64,000 bases of DNA from NCBI RefSeq assembly GCF_024582835.1, contig NZ_CP102096.1, forward strand, positions 1,426,001 through 1,490,000, given 5' to 3'. The translations under genes were made by a program, and so were the position numbers. The notes below the pieces were generated by a model. That model saw only the letters and a list, made by a program, of their open reading frames with translations, was not told the origin of the DNA and searched no databases. Source of the DNA: Vibrio japonicus. Its GTDB lineage: Bacteria > Pseudomonadota > Gammaproteobacteria > Enterobacterales > Vibrionaceae. Shown piece after piece: positions 31,101-38,013 of this stretch (within the stretch, counting starts at the first letter, position 1; every line of letters starts with the position of its first letter).

Positions 31101-34100
31101 CGTTGTCGGTGTTGTCCACGTCGCTTGCGAGCAAGGTGCCCGTCGCGGTGGTCTCCGCCGCGTCTTCGGTCACGCTGCCGCTATCATCGCCTGTGATTTT
31201 CGCGCCGTCGTTCGCACCATGGATGGTGATGGTCACCACCTGCTCGGTGCCGTCTTCCGATTTCACCGTGAAGGTTTCTGTCAGTGTCTCGTCCACGTTC
31301 AACGCATCGACCGTCTCGTTGCCGTTATCCAGCACGTAGGTCCACTTGCCGTTCGCATCCACACGGAACGTGCCGTACTGGCCCGCCGCATCGGCTTGCG
31401 CCTGGAACACGTTGTCGGTGTTGTCCACGTCGCTTGCGAGCAAGGTGCCCGTCGCGGTGGTCTCCGCCGCGTCTTCGGTCACGCTGCCGCTATCATCGCC
31501 TGTGATTTTCGCGCCGTCGTTCGCACCATGGATGGTGATGGTCACCACCTGCTCGGTGCCGTCTTCCGATTTCACCGTGAAGGTTTCTGTCAGTGTCTCG
31601 TCCACGTTCAACGCATCGACCGTCTCGTTGCCGTTATCCAGCACGTAGGTCCACTTGCCGTTCGCATCCACACGGAACGTGCCGTACTGGCCCGCCGCAT
31701 CGGCTTGCGCCTGGAACACGTTGTCGGTGTTGTCCACGTCGCTTGCGAGCAAGGTGCCCGTCGCGGTGGTCTCCGCCGCGTCTTCGGTCACGCTGCCGCT
31801 ATCATCGCCTGTGATTTTCGCGCCGTCGTTCGCACCATGGATGGTGATGGTCACCACCTGCTCGGTGCCGTCTTCCGATTTCACCGTGAAGGTTTCTGTC
31901 AGTGTCTCGTCCACGTTCAACGCATCGACCGTCTCGTTGCCGTTATCCAGCACGTAGGTCCACTTGCCGTTCGCATCCACACGGAACGTGCCGTACTGGC
32001 CCGCCGCATCGGCTTGCGCCTGGAACACGTTGTCGGTGTTGTCCACGTCGCTTGCGAGCAAGGTGCCCGTCGCGGTGGTCTCCGCCGCGTCTTCGGTCAC
32101 GCTGCCGCTATCATCGCCTGTGATTTTCGCGCCGTCGTTCGCACCATGGATGGTGATGGTCACCACCTGCTCGGTGCCGTCTTCCGATTTCACCGTGAAG
32201 GTTTCTGTCAGTGTCTCGTCCACGTTCAACGCATCGACCGTCTCGTTGCCGTTATCCAGCACGTAGGTCCACTTGCCGTTCGCATCCACACGGAACGTGC
32301 CGTACTGGCCCGCCGCATCGGCTTGCGCCTGGAACACGTTGTCGGTGTTGTCCACGTCGCTTGCGAGCAAGGTGCCCGTCGCGGTGGTCTCCGCCGCGTC
32401 TTCGGTCACGCTGCCGCTATCATCGCCTGTGATTTTCGCGCCGTCGTTCGCACCATGGATGGTGATGGTCACCACCTGCTCGGTGCCGTCTTCCGATTTC
32501 ACCGTGAAGGTTTCTGTCAGTGTCTCGTCCACGTTCAACGCATCGACCGTCTCGTTGCCGTTATCCAGCACGTAGGTCCACTTGCCGTTCGCATCCACAC
32601 GGAACGTGCCGTACTGGCCCGCCGCATCGGCTTGCGCCTGGAACACGTTGTCGGTGTTGTCCACGTCGCTTGCGAGCAAGGTGCCCGTCGCGGTGGTCTC
32701 CGCCGCGTCTTCGGTCACGCTGCCGCTATCATCGCCTGTGATTTTCGCGCCGTCGTTCGCACCATGGATGGTGATGGTCACCACCTGCTCGGTGCCGTCT
32801 TCCGATTTCACCGTGAAGGTTTCTGTCAGTGTCTCGTCCACGTTCAACGCATCGACCGTCTCGTTGCCGTTATCCAGCACGTAGGTCCACTTGCCGTTCG
32901 CATCCACACGGAACGTGCCGTACTGGCCCGCCGCATCGGCTTGCGCCTGGAACACGTTGTCGGTGTTGTCCACGTCGCTTGCGAGCAAGGTGCCCGTCGC
33001 GGTGGTCTCCGCCGCGTCTTCGGTCACGCTGCCGCTATCATCGCCTGTGATTTTCGCGCCGTCGTTCGCACCATGGATGGTGATGGTCACCACCTGCTCG
33101 GTGCCGTCTTCCGATTTCACCGTGAAGGTTTCTGTCAGTGTCTCGTCCACGTTCAACGCATCGACCGTCTCGTTGCCGTTATCCAGCACGTAGGTCCACT
33201 TGCCGTTCGCATCCACACGGAACGTGCCGTACTGGCCCGCCGCATCGGCTTGCGCCTGGAACACGTTGTCGGTGTTGTCCACGTCGCTTGCGAGCAAGGT
33301 GCCCGTCGCGGTGGTCTCCGCCGCGTCTTCGGTCACGCTGCCGCTATCATCGCCTGTGATTTTCGCGCCGTCGTTCGCACCATGGATGGTGATGGTCACC
33401 ACCTGCTCGGTGCCGTCTTCCGATTTCACCGTGAAGGTTTCTGTCAGTGTCTCGTCCACGTTCAACGCATCGACCGTCTCGTTGCCGTTATCCAGCACGT
33501 AGGTCCACTTGCCGTTCGCATCCACACGGAACGTGCCGTACTGGCCGCCGCATCGGCTTGCGCCTGGAACACGTTGTCGGTGTTGTCCACGTCGCTTGCG
33601 AGCAAGGTGCCCGTCGCGGTGGTCTCCGCCGCGTCTTCGGTCACGCTGCCGCTATCATCGCCTGTGATTTTCGCGCCGTCGTTCGCACCATGGATGGTGA
33701 TGGTCACCACCTGCTCGGTGCCGTCTTCCGATTTCACCGTGAAGGTTTCTGTCAGTGTCTCGTCCACGTTCAACGCATCGACCGTCTCGTTGCCGTTATC
33801 CAGCACGTAGGTCCACTTGCCGTTCGCATCCACACGGAACGTGCCGTACTGGCCCGCCGCATCGGCTTGCGCCTGGAACACGTTGTCGGTGTTGTCCACG
33901 TCGCTTGCGAGCAAGGTGCCCGTCGCGGTGGTCTCCGCCGCGTCTTCGGTCACGCTGCCGCTATCATCGCCTGTGATTTTCGCGCCGTCGTTCGCACCAT
34001 GGATGGTGATGGTGATGGTTTGTGTATCTGCGCCATCCGCCGTCGGGATGGTGTACGTCACCGTCTCGCTTTCATTCGCATCCAGGTACTGCACCGCGTC

Positions 34101-35081
34101 GTTATTCACGGTGTAGGTCCACTCGCCATTCTCGTCGATGCTTAAGCTGCCCAGCTCTTCCGTCACGGTTGAGTTGGCCGCATCGAACACTGGCGTGCCG
34201 AACGCGCCATCGCCGTCCGCATCGTTCAGAGTCACGGTGCCCGTCGTGGTTAGGTTGCCGCCAGTCACCGCAACGTCTTCCGTCACGCTGCCTGTATCGC
34301 GGTTGCCAGCGTCGGAATCGATGGTGATGTCTGAGTCGTCATCGACAGGCGTAACCCCAACATTCACAACAATGGTGTCTGTACCACCGTTACCGTCAGA
34401 CACAATTACTGTAAAGCTGTCTTCACCATTAAAGTTTGGGTTCGGCGTATAGGTCCAATTGCCATTTTCATCAACGGCAAGCAAACCATTACTTGGCGGG
34501 TTCCCTTCTGAAAAGGTGACATTGTCACCATCAGTGTCACTAGCAGTCAGTTTGCCTGTAATGGGTTGGTCTTCCAATGTTGTCAGGCTTAGATCTAAGC
34601 CATCTGGGTTTGAGTTGGTTTCAACAGCGACAACGTTTTCTTGAAGAAGCGGGTATTGTGCAATGAGTGAGACGCTTTGAGTTTCAGAAAGGCCAAGGGC
34701 TAACAAGCCTTCTGTTGAGAATTCTGTGGATGCAATGGTTTCTTCGCCATTTCGTACAATAGTACCAGCTAAGGTCGCACTTGAACTGACTTGCTGTCCT
34801 GCTGCGGCAGCAAAATCCTCTCCTAGTTGAGTCGGATCTTGTCCTTGTTCAAGAGCGGCAAAAATTTCTTCAACGTCATCAGAAATACCCTGAGGCACTC
34901 CATCTTCACCGATAAGCTCTACATTTAGGGTAGATTCATGACCGAGTTCTTGGCCTCTATCCAGAATCACTTCTCCTGGTTTTGGAAGTTCACCCTCCAA
35001 CAAAGTCCGAACTACACCATTAGTATCAACTACTACTTTTTGACCACTTGCTAAACTAACTAAAGCTACGTATGCACTCAT
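13097..35081 (-). CDS. Giant LapA/FrhA-like VCBS-repeat RTX adhesin (frame broken many times in this sequence)
   Basis: If the breaks are ignored this is one gene of about 22 kb, near 7,300 codons. From the N-terminus: a LapA-like retention module (MSAYVALVSLASGQKVVVDT), a candidate LapG site, a cadherin-like domain, one divergent VCBS unit, about 59 nearly identical 103-residue VCBS units, a unique region with RTX repeats, a vWA domain, C-terminal RTX nonapeptides and a type I secretion signal. LapA-class adhesins hold cells to surfaces until periplasmic LapG cuts them; LapD blocks LapG when c-di-GMP is high. The start at 35081 has AGG seven bases upstream. Reading frame is lost at many single-base or short deletions between about 16.2 and 33.5 kb. 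Open pieces include 33462-35081, 26047-33525, 23285-24583, 16093-18162 and 13097-16156. I infer consensus errors, not decay, since both unique ends are intact. No LapB/LapC transporter genes lie in the window. Confidence 0.85.
18140..21300 (-). repeat. Scrambled part of the VCBS array
   Basis: Roughly ten units here carry many deletions and misplaced short words. Examples: a 14-base loss at 18148 before GTTCGCACC, a patchwork at 19141-19200, and joined fragments at 19725-19775. Differences are deletions or joins between short shared words, with hardly any clean substitutions. No piece longer than about one unit stays in frame. This is the pattern expected of a poor consensus over a long repeat, although real recombination cannot be excluded. 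Confidence 0.75.
26047..33525 (-). CDS. Adhesin central open segment: about 24 perfect VCBS units
   Basis: This piece is open for 2,492 codons and consists wholly of the 103-residue unit. Each unit carries GANDGAKITGDDSGSVTED, ASDVDNTDNVFQAQADAAGQ, YGTFRVDANGKWTYVLDNG and VDALNVDETLTETFTVKSED. All units in this stretch read identically at the protein level, and markers keep an exact 309-base step. The first ATG here is an internal Met of a repeat (MDANGKW), not a true start; the piece belongs to the larger gene. Breaks near 33545 and 26128 bound it. Confidence 0.8.
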   Translation of the reverse strand: MDANGKWTYVLDNGNETVDALNVDETLTETFTVKSEDGTEQVVTITIHGANDGAKITGDDSGSVTEDAAETTATGTLLASDVDNTDNVFQAQADAAGQYGTFRVDANGKWTYVLDNGNETVDALNVDETLTETFTVKSEDGTEQVVTITIHGANDGAKITGDDSGSVTEDAAETTATGTLLASDVDNTDNVFQAQADAAGQYGTFRVDANGKWTYVLDNGNETVDALNVDETLTETFTVKSEDGTEQVVTITIHGANDGAKITGDDSGSVTEDAAETTATGTLLASDVDNTDNVFQAQADAAGQYGTFRVDANGKWTYVLDNGNETVDALNVDETLTETFTVKSEDGTEQVVTITIHGANDGAKITGDDSGSVTEDAAETTATGTLLASDVDNTDNVFQAQADAAGQYGTFRVDANGKWTYVLDNGNETVDALNVDETLTETFTVKSEDGTEQVVTITIHGANDGAKITGDDSGSVTEDAAETTATGTLLASDVDNTDNVFQAQADAAGQYGTFRVDANGKWTYVLDNGNETVDALNVDETLTETFTVKSEDGTEQVVTITIHGANDGAKITGDDSGSVTEDAAETTATGTLLASDVDNTDNVFQAQADAAGQYGTFRVDANGKWTYVLDNGNETVDALNVDETLTETFTVKSEDGTEQVVTITIHGANDGAKITGDDSGSVTEDAAETTATGTLLASDVDNTDNVFQAQADAAGQYGTFRVDANGKWTYVLDNGNETVDALNVDETLTETFTVKSEDGTEQVVTITIHGANDGAKITGDDSGSVTEDAAETTATGTLLASDVDNTDNVFQAQADAAGQYGTFRVDANGKWTYVLDNGNETVDALNVDETLTETFTVKSEDGTEQVVTITIHGANDGAKITGDDSGSVTEDAAETTATGTLLASDVDNTDNVFQAQADAAGQYGTFRVDANGKWTYVLDNGNETVDALNVDETLTETFTVKSEDGTEQVVTITIHGANDGAKITGDDSGSVTEDAAETTATGTLLASDVDNTDNVFQAQADAAGQYGTFRVDANGKWTYVLDNGNETVDALNVDETLTETFTVKSEDGTEQVVTITIHGANDGAKITGDDSGSVTEDAAETTATGTLLASDVDNTDNVFQAQADAAGQYGTFRVDANGKWTYVLDNGNETVDALNVDETLTETFTVKSEDGTEQVVTITIHGANDGAKITGDDSGSVTEDAAETTATGTLLASDVDNTDNVFQAQADAAGQYGTFRVDANGKWTYVLDNGNETVDALNVDETLTETFTVKSEDGTEQVVTITIHGANDGAKITGDDSGSVTEDAAETTATGTLLASDVDNTDNVFQAQADAAGQYGTFRVDANGKWTYVLDNGNETVDALNVDETLTETFTVKSEDGTEQVVTITIHGANDGAKITGDDSGSVTEDAAETTATGTLLASDVDNTDNVFQAQADAAGQYGTFRVDANGKWTYVLDNGNETVDALNVDETLTETFTVKSEDGTEQVVTITIHGANDGAKITGDDSGSVTEDAAETTATGTLLASDVDNTDNVFQAQADAAGQYGTFRVDANGKWTYVLDNGNETVDALNVDETLTETFTVKSEDGTEQVVTITIHGANDGAKITGDDSGSVTEDAAETTATGTLLASDVDNTDNVFQAQADAAGQYGTFRVDANGKWTYVLDNGNETVDALNVDETLTETFTVKSEDGTEQVVTITIHGANDGAKITGDDSGSVTEDAAETTATGTLLASDVDNTDNVFQAQADAAGQYGTFRVDANGKWTYVLDNGNETVDALNVDETLTETFTVKSEDGTEQVVTITIHGANDGAKITGDDSGSVTEDAAETTATGTLLASDVDNTDNVFQAQADAAGQYGTFRVDANGKWTYVLDNGNETVDALNVDETLTETFTVKSEDGTEQVVTITIHGANDGAKITGDDSGSVTEDAAETTATGTLLASDVDNTDNVFQAQADAAGQYGTFRVDANGKWTYVLDNGNETVDALNVDETLTETFTVKSEDGTEQVVTITIHGANDGAKITGDDSGSVTEDAAETTATGTLLASDVDNTDNVFQAQADAAGQYGTFRVDANGKWTYVLDNGNETVDALNVDETLTETFTVKSEDGTEQVVTITIHGANDGAKITGDDSGSVTEDAAETTATGTLLASDVDNTDNVFQAQADAAGQYGTFRVDANGKWTYVLDNGNETVDALNVDETLTETFTVKSEDGTEQVVTITIHGANDGAKITGDDSGSVTEDAAETTATGTLLASDVDNTDNVFQAQADAAGQYGTFRVDANGKWTYVLDNGNETVDALNVDETLTETFTVKSEDGTEQVVTITIHGANDGAKITGDDSGSVTEDAAETTATGTLLASDVDNTDNVFQAQADAAGQYGTFRVDANGKWTYVLDNGNETVDALNVDETLTETFTVKSEDGTEQVVTITIHGANDGAKITGDDSGSVTEDAAETTATGTLLASDVDNTDNVFQAQADAAASTARSVWMRTASGPTCWITATRRSMR
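33462..35081 (-). CDS. Adhesin N-terminal open segment: retention module, cadherin-like domain, first VCBS units
   Basis: About 539 codons are open before the first break. Residues 1-90 form the predicted periplasmic retention module, followed by the AAAG cleavage motif and a linker (SATLAGTIVRNGEETIAST). A cadherin-like repeat follows, with LEDQPITGKLTASDTDGDNV and NGNWTYTPNPNFNGEDSF. A divergent VCBS unit (GSVTEDVAVTGG, LGSLSIDENGEWTYTVNND) precedes the first standard unit at GANDGAKITGDDSGSVTED. The frame is lost near 33545, where CTGGCCGCC replaces CTGGCCCGCC; the last 25 or so residues of this open frame are out of phase. No classical signal peptide is present, as expected for a type I substrate. 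Confidence 0.85.
   Translation of the reverse strand: MSAYVALVSLASGQKVVVDTNGVVRTLLEGELPKPGEVILDRGQELGHESTLNVELIGEDGVPQGISDDVEEIFAALEQGQDPTQLGEDFAAAAGQQVSSSATLAGTIVRNGEETIASTEFSTEGLLALGLSETQSVSLIAQYPLLQENVVAVETNSNPDGLDLSLTTLEDQPITGKLTASDTDGDNVTFSEGNPPSNGLLAVDENGNWTYTPNPNFNGEDSFTVIVSDGNGGTDTIVVNVGVTPVDDDSDITIDSDAGNRDTGSVTEDVAVTGGNLTTTGTVTLNDADGDGAFGTPVFDAANSTVTEELGSLSIDENGEWTYTVNNDAVQYLDANESETVTYTIPTADGADTQTITITIHGANDGAKITGDDSGSVTEDAAETTATGTLLASDVDNTDNVFQAQADAAGQYGTFRVDANGKWTYVLDNGNETVDALNVDETLTETFTVKSEDGTEQVVTITIHGANDGAKITGDDSGSVTEDAAETTATGTLLASDVDNTDNVFQAQADAAASTARSVWMRTASGPTCWITATRRSMR
34797..34808 (-). other. Candidate LapG cleavage site (AAAG, residues 92-95)
   Basis: EDFAAAAGQQ sits about 92 residues from the N-terminus, after an acidic helix-like stretch and DPTQLG. 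LapG proteases cut LapA-class adhesins between two alanines of a T/A/P-A-A-G motif near residue 100 (107-110 in P. fluorescens LapA, from memory). Sequence and position both fit. Cleavage is a prediction. Confidence 0.7.
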
Positions 35082-35500
35082 AACCACGCCTATAACCCTT
35101 TACAATACAGCCGCCCAAAAAACCTGCGACAATAATTTGGCATTTATTATATTCAATAACCGCATAAAATAACATTTTCGTTCTTTCATCTGAACCAATT
35201 TTTCTTTATTTCGCTTAATTCTTTTCGTTTCGGTCACAATCTTCAAACTCGAAAAACCAGTAACTTAGATAAAAAAACCAGCTCAAATGCAACAACTTCT
35301 TACCATTCTGTTATTTTTATTTCCTATATTTTCTTTATATAGAATCTCTTTTTTCTAAAGCAAACGTTTATTCCGCATTTCGGTTAGTGTTTTTATTCAA
35401 CTGATGTTATTTTATTGACGGTTAGCACTATTTTTACTCAAAAATGAGACAAAACATTTGCTATTATTTTACTAGCGTAAAAGTTTATAGGAGAGTTAGA
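35082..35500. promoter_or_regulatory. Divergent control region between adhesin and TolC-family gene
   Basis: About 420 bases, strongly AT-rich with T and A tracts (for example around 35200-35420), between the adhesin (minus) and the TolC-family gene (plus). It must hold both promoters and would suit H-NS binding. No palindromic operator or c-di-GMP-regulator site could be assigned by eye. The open frame that begins at 35444 here is an upstream extension of the TolC-family gene without a ribosome site. Confidence 0.55.
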
Positions 35501-36805
35501 GTGAAGTTGATTAAGTTGAAAGTACTAAGTTGCGCAGTGGCACTTAGCTTTCCTGCCTTTAGTCAAACGTTAGAGCAGTCGGTCGCATACACCATTACCC
35601 ACAGCCCTGAAATTAAAGCTGCTTACAATGAATTTAAAACTAAAGTTTATGAGTCAAGTGCTTCGACAGGCGCTTACTTGCCTCAATTAGATCTTGATGC
35701 TGGTATTGGCTACGAAGATGTCGATCTCGCGTCTGGGACAGAAAACGAATTAACTCGTAAAGAGGCAACGCTTTCTCTTACTCAATTGATTTGGGATGGT
35801 TCTAACACAATAAACGACATCGACCGCACCGCTGCAGAAGCGGAATCAGTACGTTATCAACTGCTATCTGACGCGCAAGACATTGCACTCCAAGTGTCTA
35901 AAACATATTTAGATGTCATTAAAGCGGAAGAAGTCCTTTCTTTGTCAGAAAACAATCTCACTGTACACGAAGATATTCACAGTGACATAAAAAGGCGTGT
36001 CGAGTCAGGTATAGGATCGACCGCAGATATGTCCCAAGTTGACGGTCGTCTTGCTAGAGCCAAAAGTAATCTGATCGCCGCTCAAAACAACTTGCTAGAC
36101 GTAAAGACACAATTTAAACGCCTTGTTGGTCAAGCACCTGAAGACCTCACATTTCCTCGTGCCGATCAAACCGCGCTGCCCCTATCAGTAGAGCAAGCAA
36201 CGCAATTAGCGTTTCAGAATCACCCTGTGATTAAAATTTCTCAAGTCGATGTTGACTCAGCAAGATTCCAGCATCAGCAATCAAAAAGCGCTAACCTCCC
36301 AACGTTCTCCATAGAAGCTAATCAGACATGGCGTGATGATGCAGGCGGGATTGAGGGCTCTAGTGAAGAGCTATCCGCAATGTTACGAATGCGCTACAAC
36401 CTTTACAACGGTGGCTCTGATGCCAATCGTTCTAAGAGCACGGCTTATCAATTGAATAAAGCAAAAGATCTGCGTGACAGAACATTTCGTTCAGTAGAAG
36501 AAGGGTTAAACCTTTCTTGGAGCGCGCTCTATATGACCACGCAACAGAAAGAGTTCTTAGCCAACCATGTAGATTCAGCTTCAGATACTGTTGTTGCATA
36601 CAGAAAACAATATCGCATCGGTAAGCGTACGTTACTCGATCTACTGAATACAGAAAATGAGTTGTTTGAAGCGCGTAAAAATTACCTAGATGCAAAATAC
36701 GATGAGCAGTACGCCAAATATCGCGTAATGAATGCGACTGGTAATTTGCTGGATGCTTTGAGAGTGGATACACCTAAAGAATGGAACGAGGCAATAGAGT
36801 ATTAA
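35501..36805 (+). CDS. TolC-family outer-membrane channel, likely adhesin exporter component
   Basis: A 434-residue outer-membrane efflux protein. The GTG at 35501 is chosen because AGGAG lies seven bases upstream and it places a clean signal peptide first (KLIKLKVLSCAVALSFPAFS, cut before QTLEQSV). TolC hallmarks are two long helical repeats, SPEIKAAYNEFKTKVYESSA, YLPQLDLDAGIGYE, LIWDGSN, and in the second half NHPVIKISQVDVDSARFQHQ and YRIGKRTLLDLLNTENELFE. It would be the trimeric exit duct of a type I system. Divergent position beside the adhesin argues for a LapE-like role; that link is inference. The OmpA-type gene begins one base after its stop. Confidence 0.9.
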   Translation: MKLIKLKVLSCAVALSFPAFSQTLEQSVAYTITHSPEIKAAYNEFKTKVYESSASTGAYLPQLDLDAGIGYEDVDLASGTENELTRKEATLSLTQLIWDGSNTINDIDRTAAEAESVRYQLLSDAQDIALQVSKTYLDVIKAEEVLSLSENNLTVHEDIHSDIKRRVESGIGSTADMSQVDGRLARAKSNLIAAQNNLLDVKTQFKRLVGQAPEDLTFPRADQTALPLSVEQATQLAFQNHPVIKISQVDVDSARFQHQQSKSANLPTFSIEANQTWRDDAGGIEGSSEELSAMLRMRYNLYNGGSDANRSKSTAYQLNKAKDLRDRTFRSVEEGLNLSWSALYMTTQQKEFLANHVDSASDTVVAYRKQYRIGKRTLLDLLNTENELFEARKNYLDAKYDEQYAKYRVMNATGNLLDALRVDTPKEWNEAIEY

Positions 36806-36806
36806 T

Positions 36807-37418
36807 ATGAATAAGTTCTCAATTCCTATACTAATTAGTGCTTTGATTTGTAGTGGTTCTGCGTTGGCAGAAGATAAGTACGACTATATTGCGACGCCCG
36901 TTGCCACACAGATTGATGATTTACGTGACGAAGATGACGATGGCGTTATTAACGCCCGCGATCTTTGCCCAAAAACAGCGGTAGGCGCTGAAGTCGACAA
37001 CGATGGATGCGGAACATATATCAAGTCATCAGATAAAATGAATCTGCATATTTTGTTCGCGAACGACTCTAGTGTGGTACAACCTATGTTTTCGAGACAA
37101 ATTAGAGATATGTCTGAGTTTTTGGAATCATACCCATCAACATCCATCGAGTTACAAGGTTACGCAAGCAAAGTCGGTCGTGCAGAGTATAATTTAGCAC
37201 TTTCCAAAAGACGTGCAGAAGCGGTTCAACGCATGCTAATTAATAATGGTGTATCGCCTGAACGAGTTTCTATTGTCGGTTATGGTGATACTCGAACATC
37301 CGGTGAAGTAGATGACGAAGCGACTCAAGCACAAAACAGAAAGGTCGTTGCTTCGGTCGTGGGTCATAAAGGCCACGTTAAAGAAGAATGGACCATCTTT
37401 ACTAAACTAGGTAATTAA
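36807..37418 (+). CDS. OmpA-family protein with a thrombospondin-3-like calcium motif
   Basis: 203 residues. A signal peptide ends at GSALA, then comes a short TSP3-type segment DEDDDGVINARDLCPKTAVG, EVDNDGC with calcium-binding Asp residues, and an OmpA C-terminal peptidoglycan-binding domain (residues about 75-190: IELQGYASKVGRAEYNLALS, KRRAEAVQRML, RVSIVGYGDTR, QAQNRKVVASV). It probably sits in the outer membrane or periplasm and grips the cell wall. It is coupled to the TolC-family gene one base away. Pairing of TolC and OmpA-like genes next to large type I adhesins is known in vibrios and pseudomonads; here it suggests anchoring of the export channel or adhesin, which is not proven. Confidence 0.88.
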   Translation: MNKFSIPILISALICSGSALAEDKYDYIATPVATQIDDLRDEDDDGVINARDLCPKTAVGAEVDNDGCGTYIKSSDKMNLHILFANDSSVVQPMFSRQIRDMSEFLESYPSTSIELQGYASKVGRAEYNLALSKRRAEAVQRMLINNGVSPERVSIVGYGDTRTSGEVDDEATQAQNRKVVASVVGHKGHVKEEWTIFTKLGN

Positions 37419-37424
37419 GTCATT

Positions 37425-37449
37425 AAGGGGGTGTAAATCCCCTTTTTGT
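37425..37449 (+). terminator. Terminator after the TolC-OmpA gene pair
   Basis: AAGGGG and CCCCTT pair around GTGTAAAT and are followed by TTTTTGTTTTTT. It lies seven bases after the ompA-like stop. Confidence 0.75.
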
Positions 37450-37508
37450 TTTTTCTTTTCGAGCATCAGTGCTACCCTAGAGACGACACTAATCAAGAGA
37501 TAAACCTA

Positions 37509-37862
37509 ATGAGCAAATTAACTTCAGACATTCAAGCAAACTTGGAACTATTCGTTGCTGAAACCAAAGAAAACAATTTGGTTTGGGGCTTACGTAACGA
37601 AGAAGGCTGGTTGTCATGCGATTCTACTGAGTTTGAAAATAGTGAAGTGATGCCTTTCTGGTCTGCCAAAGAAGATGCCGAAGCACATAATGTCGAAGAA
37701 TGGGCAGACTTTAAAGTGCTAGAGATTCCTTTAGATATTTTTGTTGAAGATTGGCTTTTAACTCTGTCTGAAGATGGAGTGCTAGTTGGCACAAACTGGA
37801 ATGCACAGCTTGAAGGCCGAGAAATGGAACCGTCTGACCTTGCTAAAATGTATCTGGATTAA
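37509..37862 (+). CDS. DUF2750 domain-containing protein
   Basis: A 117-residue acidic cytoplasmic protein starting MSKLTSDIQANLELFVAETK. Family-type blocks are VWGLRNEEGWLSCDS, MPFWSAKEDAEAHNVEEWAD, IPLDIFVEDWLLTLSEDGVL and VGTNWNAQLEGREM. The pattern matches DUF2750 proteins common in gamma-proteobacteria; their function is unknown. The start is the ATG after CAAGAGATAAACCTA; an upstream extension to 37446 overlaps the terminator and is rejected. It has its own terminator and is probably unrelated to the adhesin cluster. Confidence 0.82.
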   Translation: MSKLTSDIQANLELFVAETKENNLVWGLRNEEGWLSCDSTEFENSEVMPFWSAKEDAEAHNVEEWADFKVLEIPLDIFVEDWLLTLSEDGVLVGTNWNAQLEGREMEPSDLAKMYLD

Positions 37863-37871
37863 TTTCCCGTC

Positions 37872-37894
37872 AGCGCTCTTCGGAGCGCTTTCTC
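37872..37894 (+). terminator. Terminator after the DUF2750 gene
   Basis: AGCGCTC and GAGCGCT form a perfect stem closed by a TTCG tetraloop and followed by TTTCTC. It lies ten bases after the stop codon. Confidence 0.8.
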
Positions 37895-38013
37895 ATTCTT
37901 AAGACACGTAACAATAAACACTTCGCAAATCTTCCGATTTTACCCTTATTAACCTATTGAAAAACAAAACGAAAAAACTCTAGAATGTAGACAAATTAAA
38001 TAAGTAATGAATT

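Larger units (their letters stand above)
16000..34010 (-). repeat. Tandem array of about 59 VCBS units, 309 bp each
   Basis: I followed the marker GTTCGCACCATGG through the array and found about 60 occurrences, from near 16004 to near 33991. Between about 26268 and 33374 there are 23 steps of exactly 309 bases with no visible base differences. Between about 18150 and 21300 the units are shortened and rearranged. Elsewhere many steps are 308 because GGCCCGCC has become GGCCGCC. Sample lines of the array count 36-40 G+C per 60 bases, against 23 in the unique C-terminal part of the same gene. The hand count may be off by one or two. Confidence 0.9.

Noticed and set aside
26032..33810. A 2,592-codon open frame on the plus strand, antisense to the adhesin array.
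   Set aside because: It is open only because one 309-base unit without stops in that frame repeats exactly. The protein is His/Arg/Cys-rich with no known fold, has no unique start, and its frame fails wherever the sense frame fails.
16000..34010. The even spacing and identity of the units could suggest a CRISPR array or satellite DNA.
   Set aside because: There are no unique spacers, the period is 309 bases, an exact multiple of three, and each unit encodes a VCBS domain in frame with the unique ends of the gene.
13097..35081. Calling the adhesin a plain pseudogene.
   Set aside because: Breaks lie only within the repeats and recur at the same short C-run; both unique ends are open with all expected domains. 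Sequencing or assembly error is the simpler explanation.
35444..35500. ATG at 35444 as the start of the TolC-family gene.
   Set aside because: It would put 19 Arg/Tyr-rich residues before the signal peptide. The GTG at 35501 has AGGAG at proper spacing and gives a normal signal sequence.
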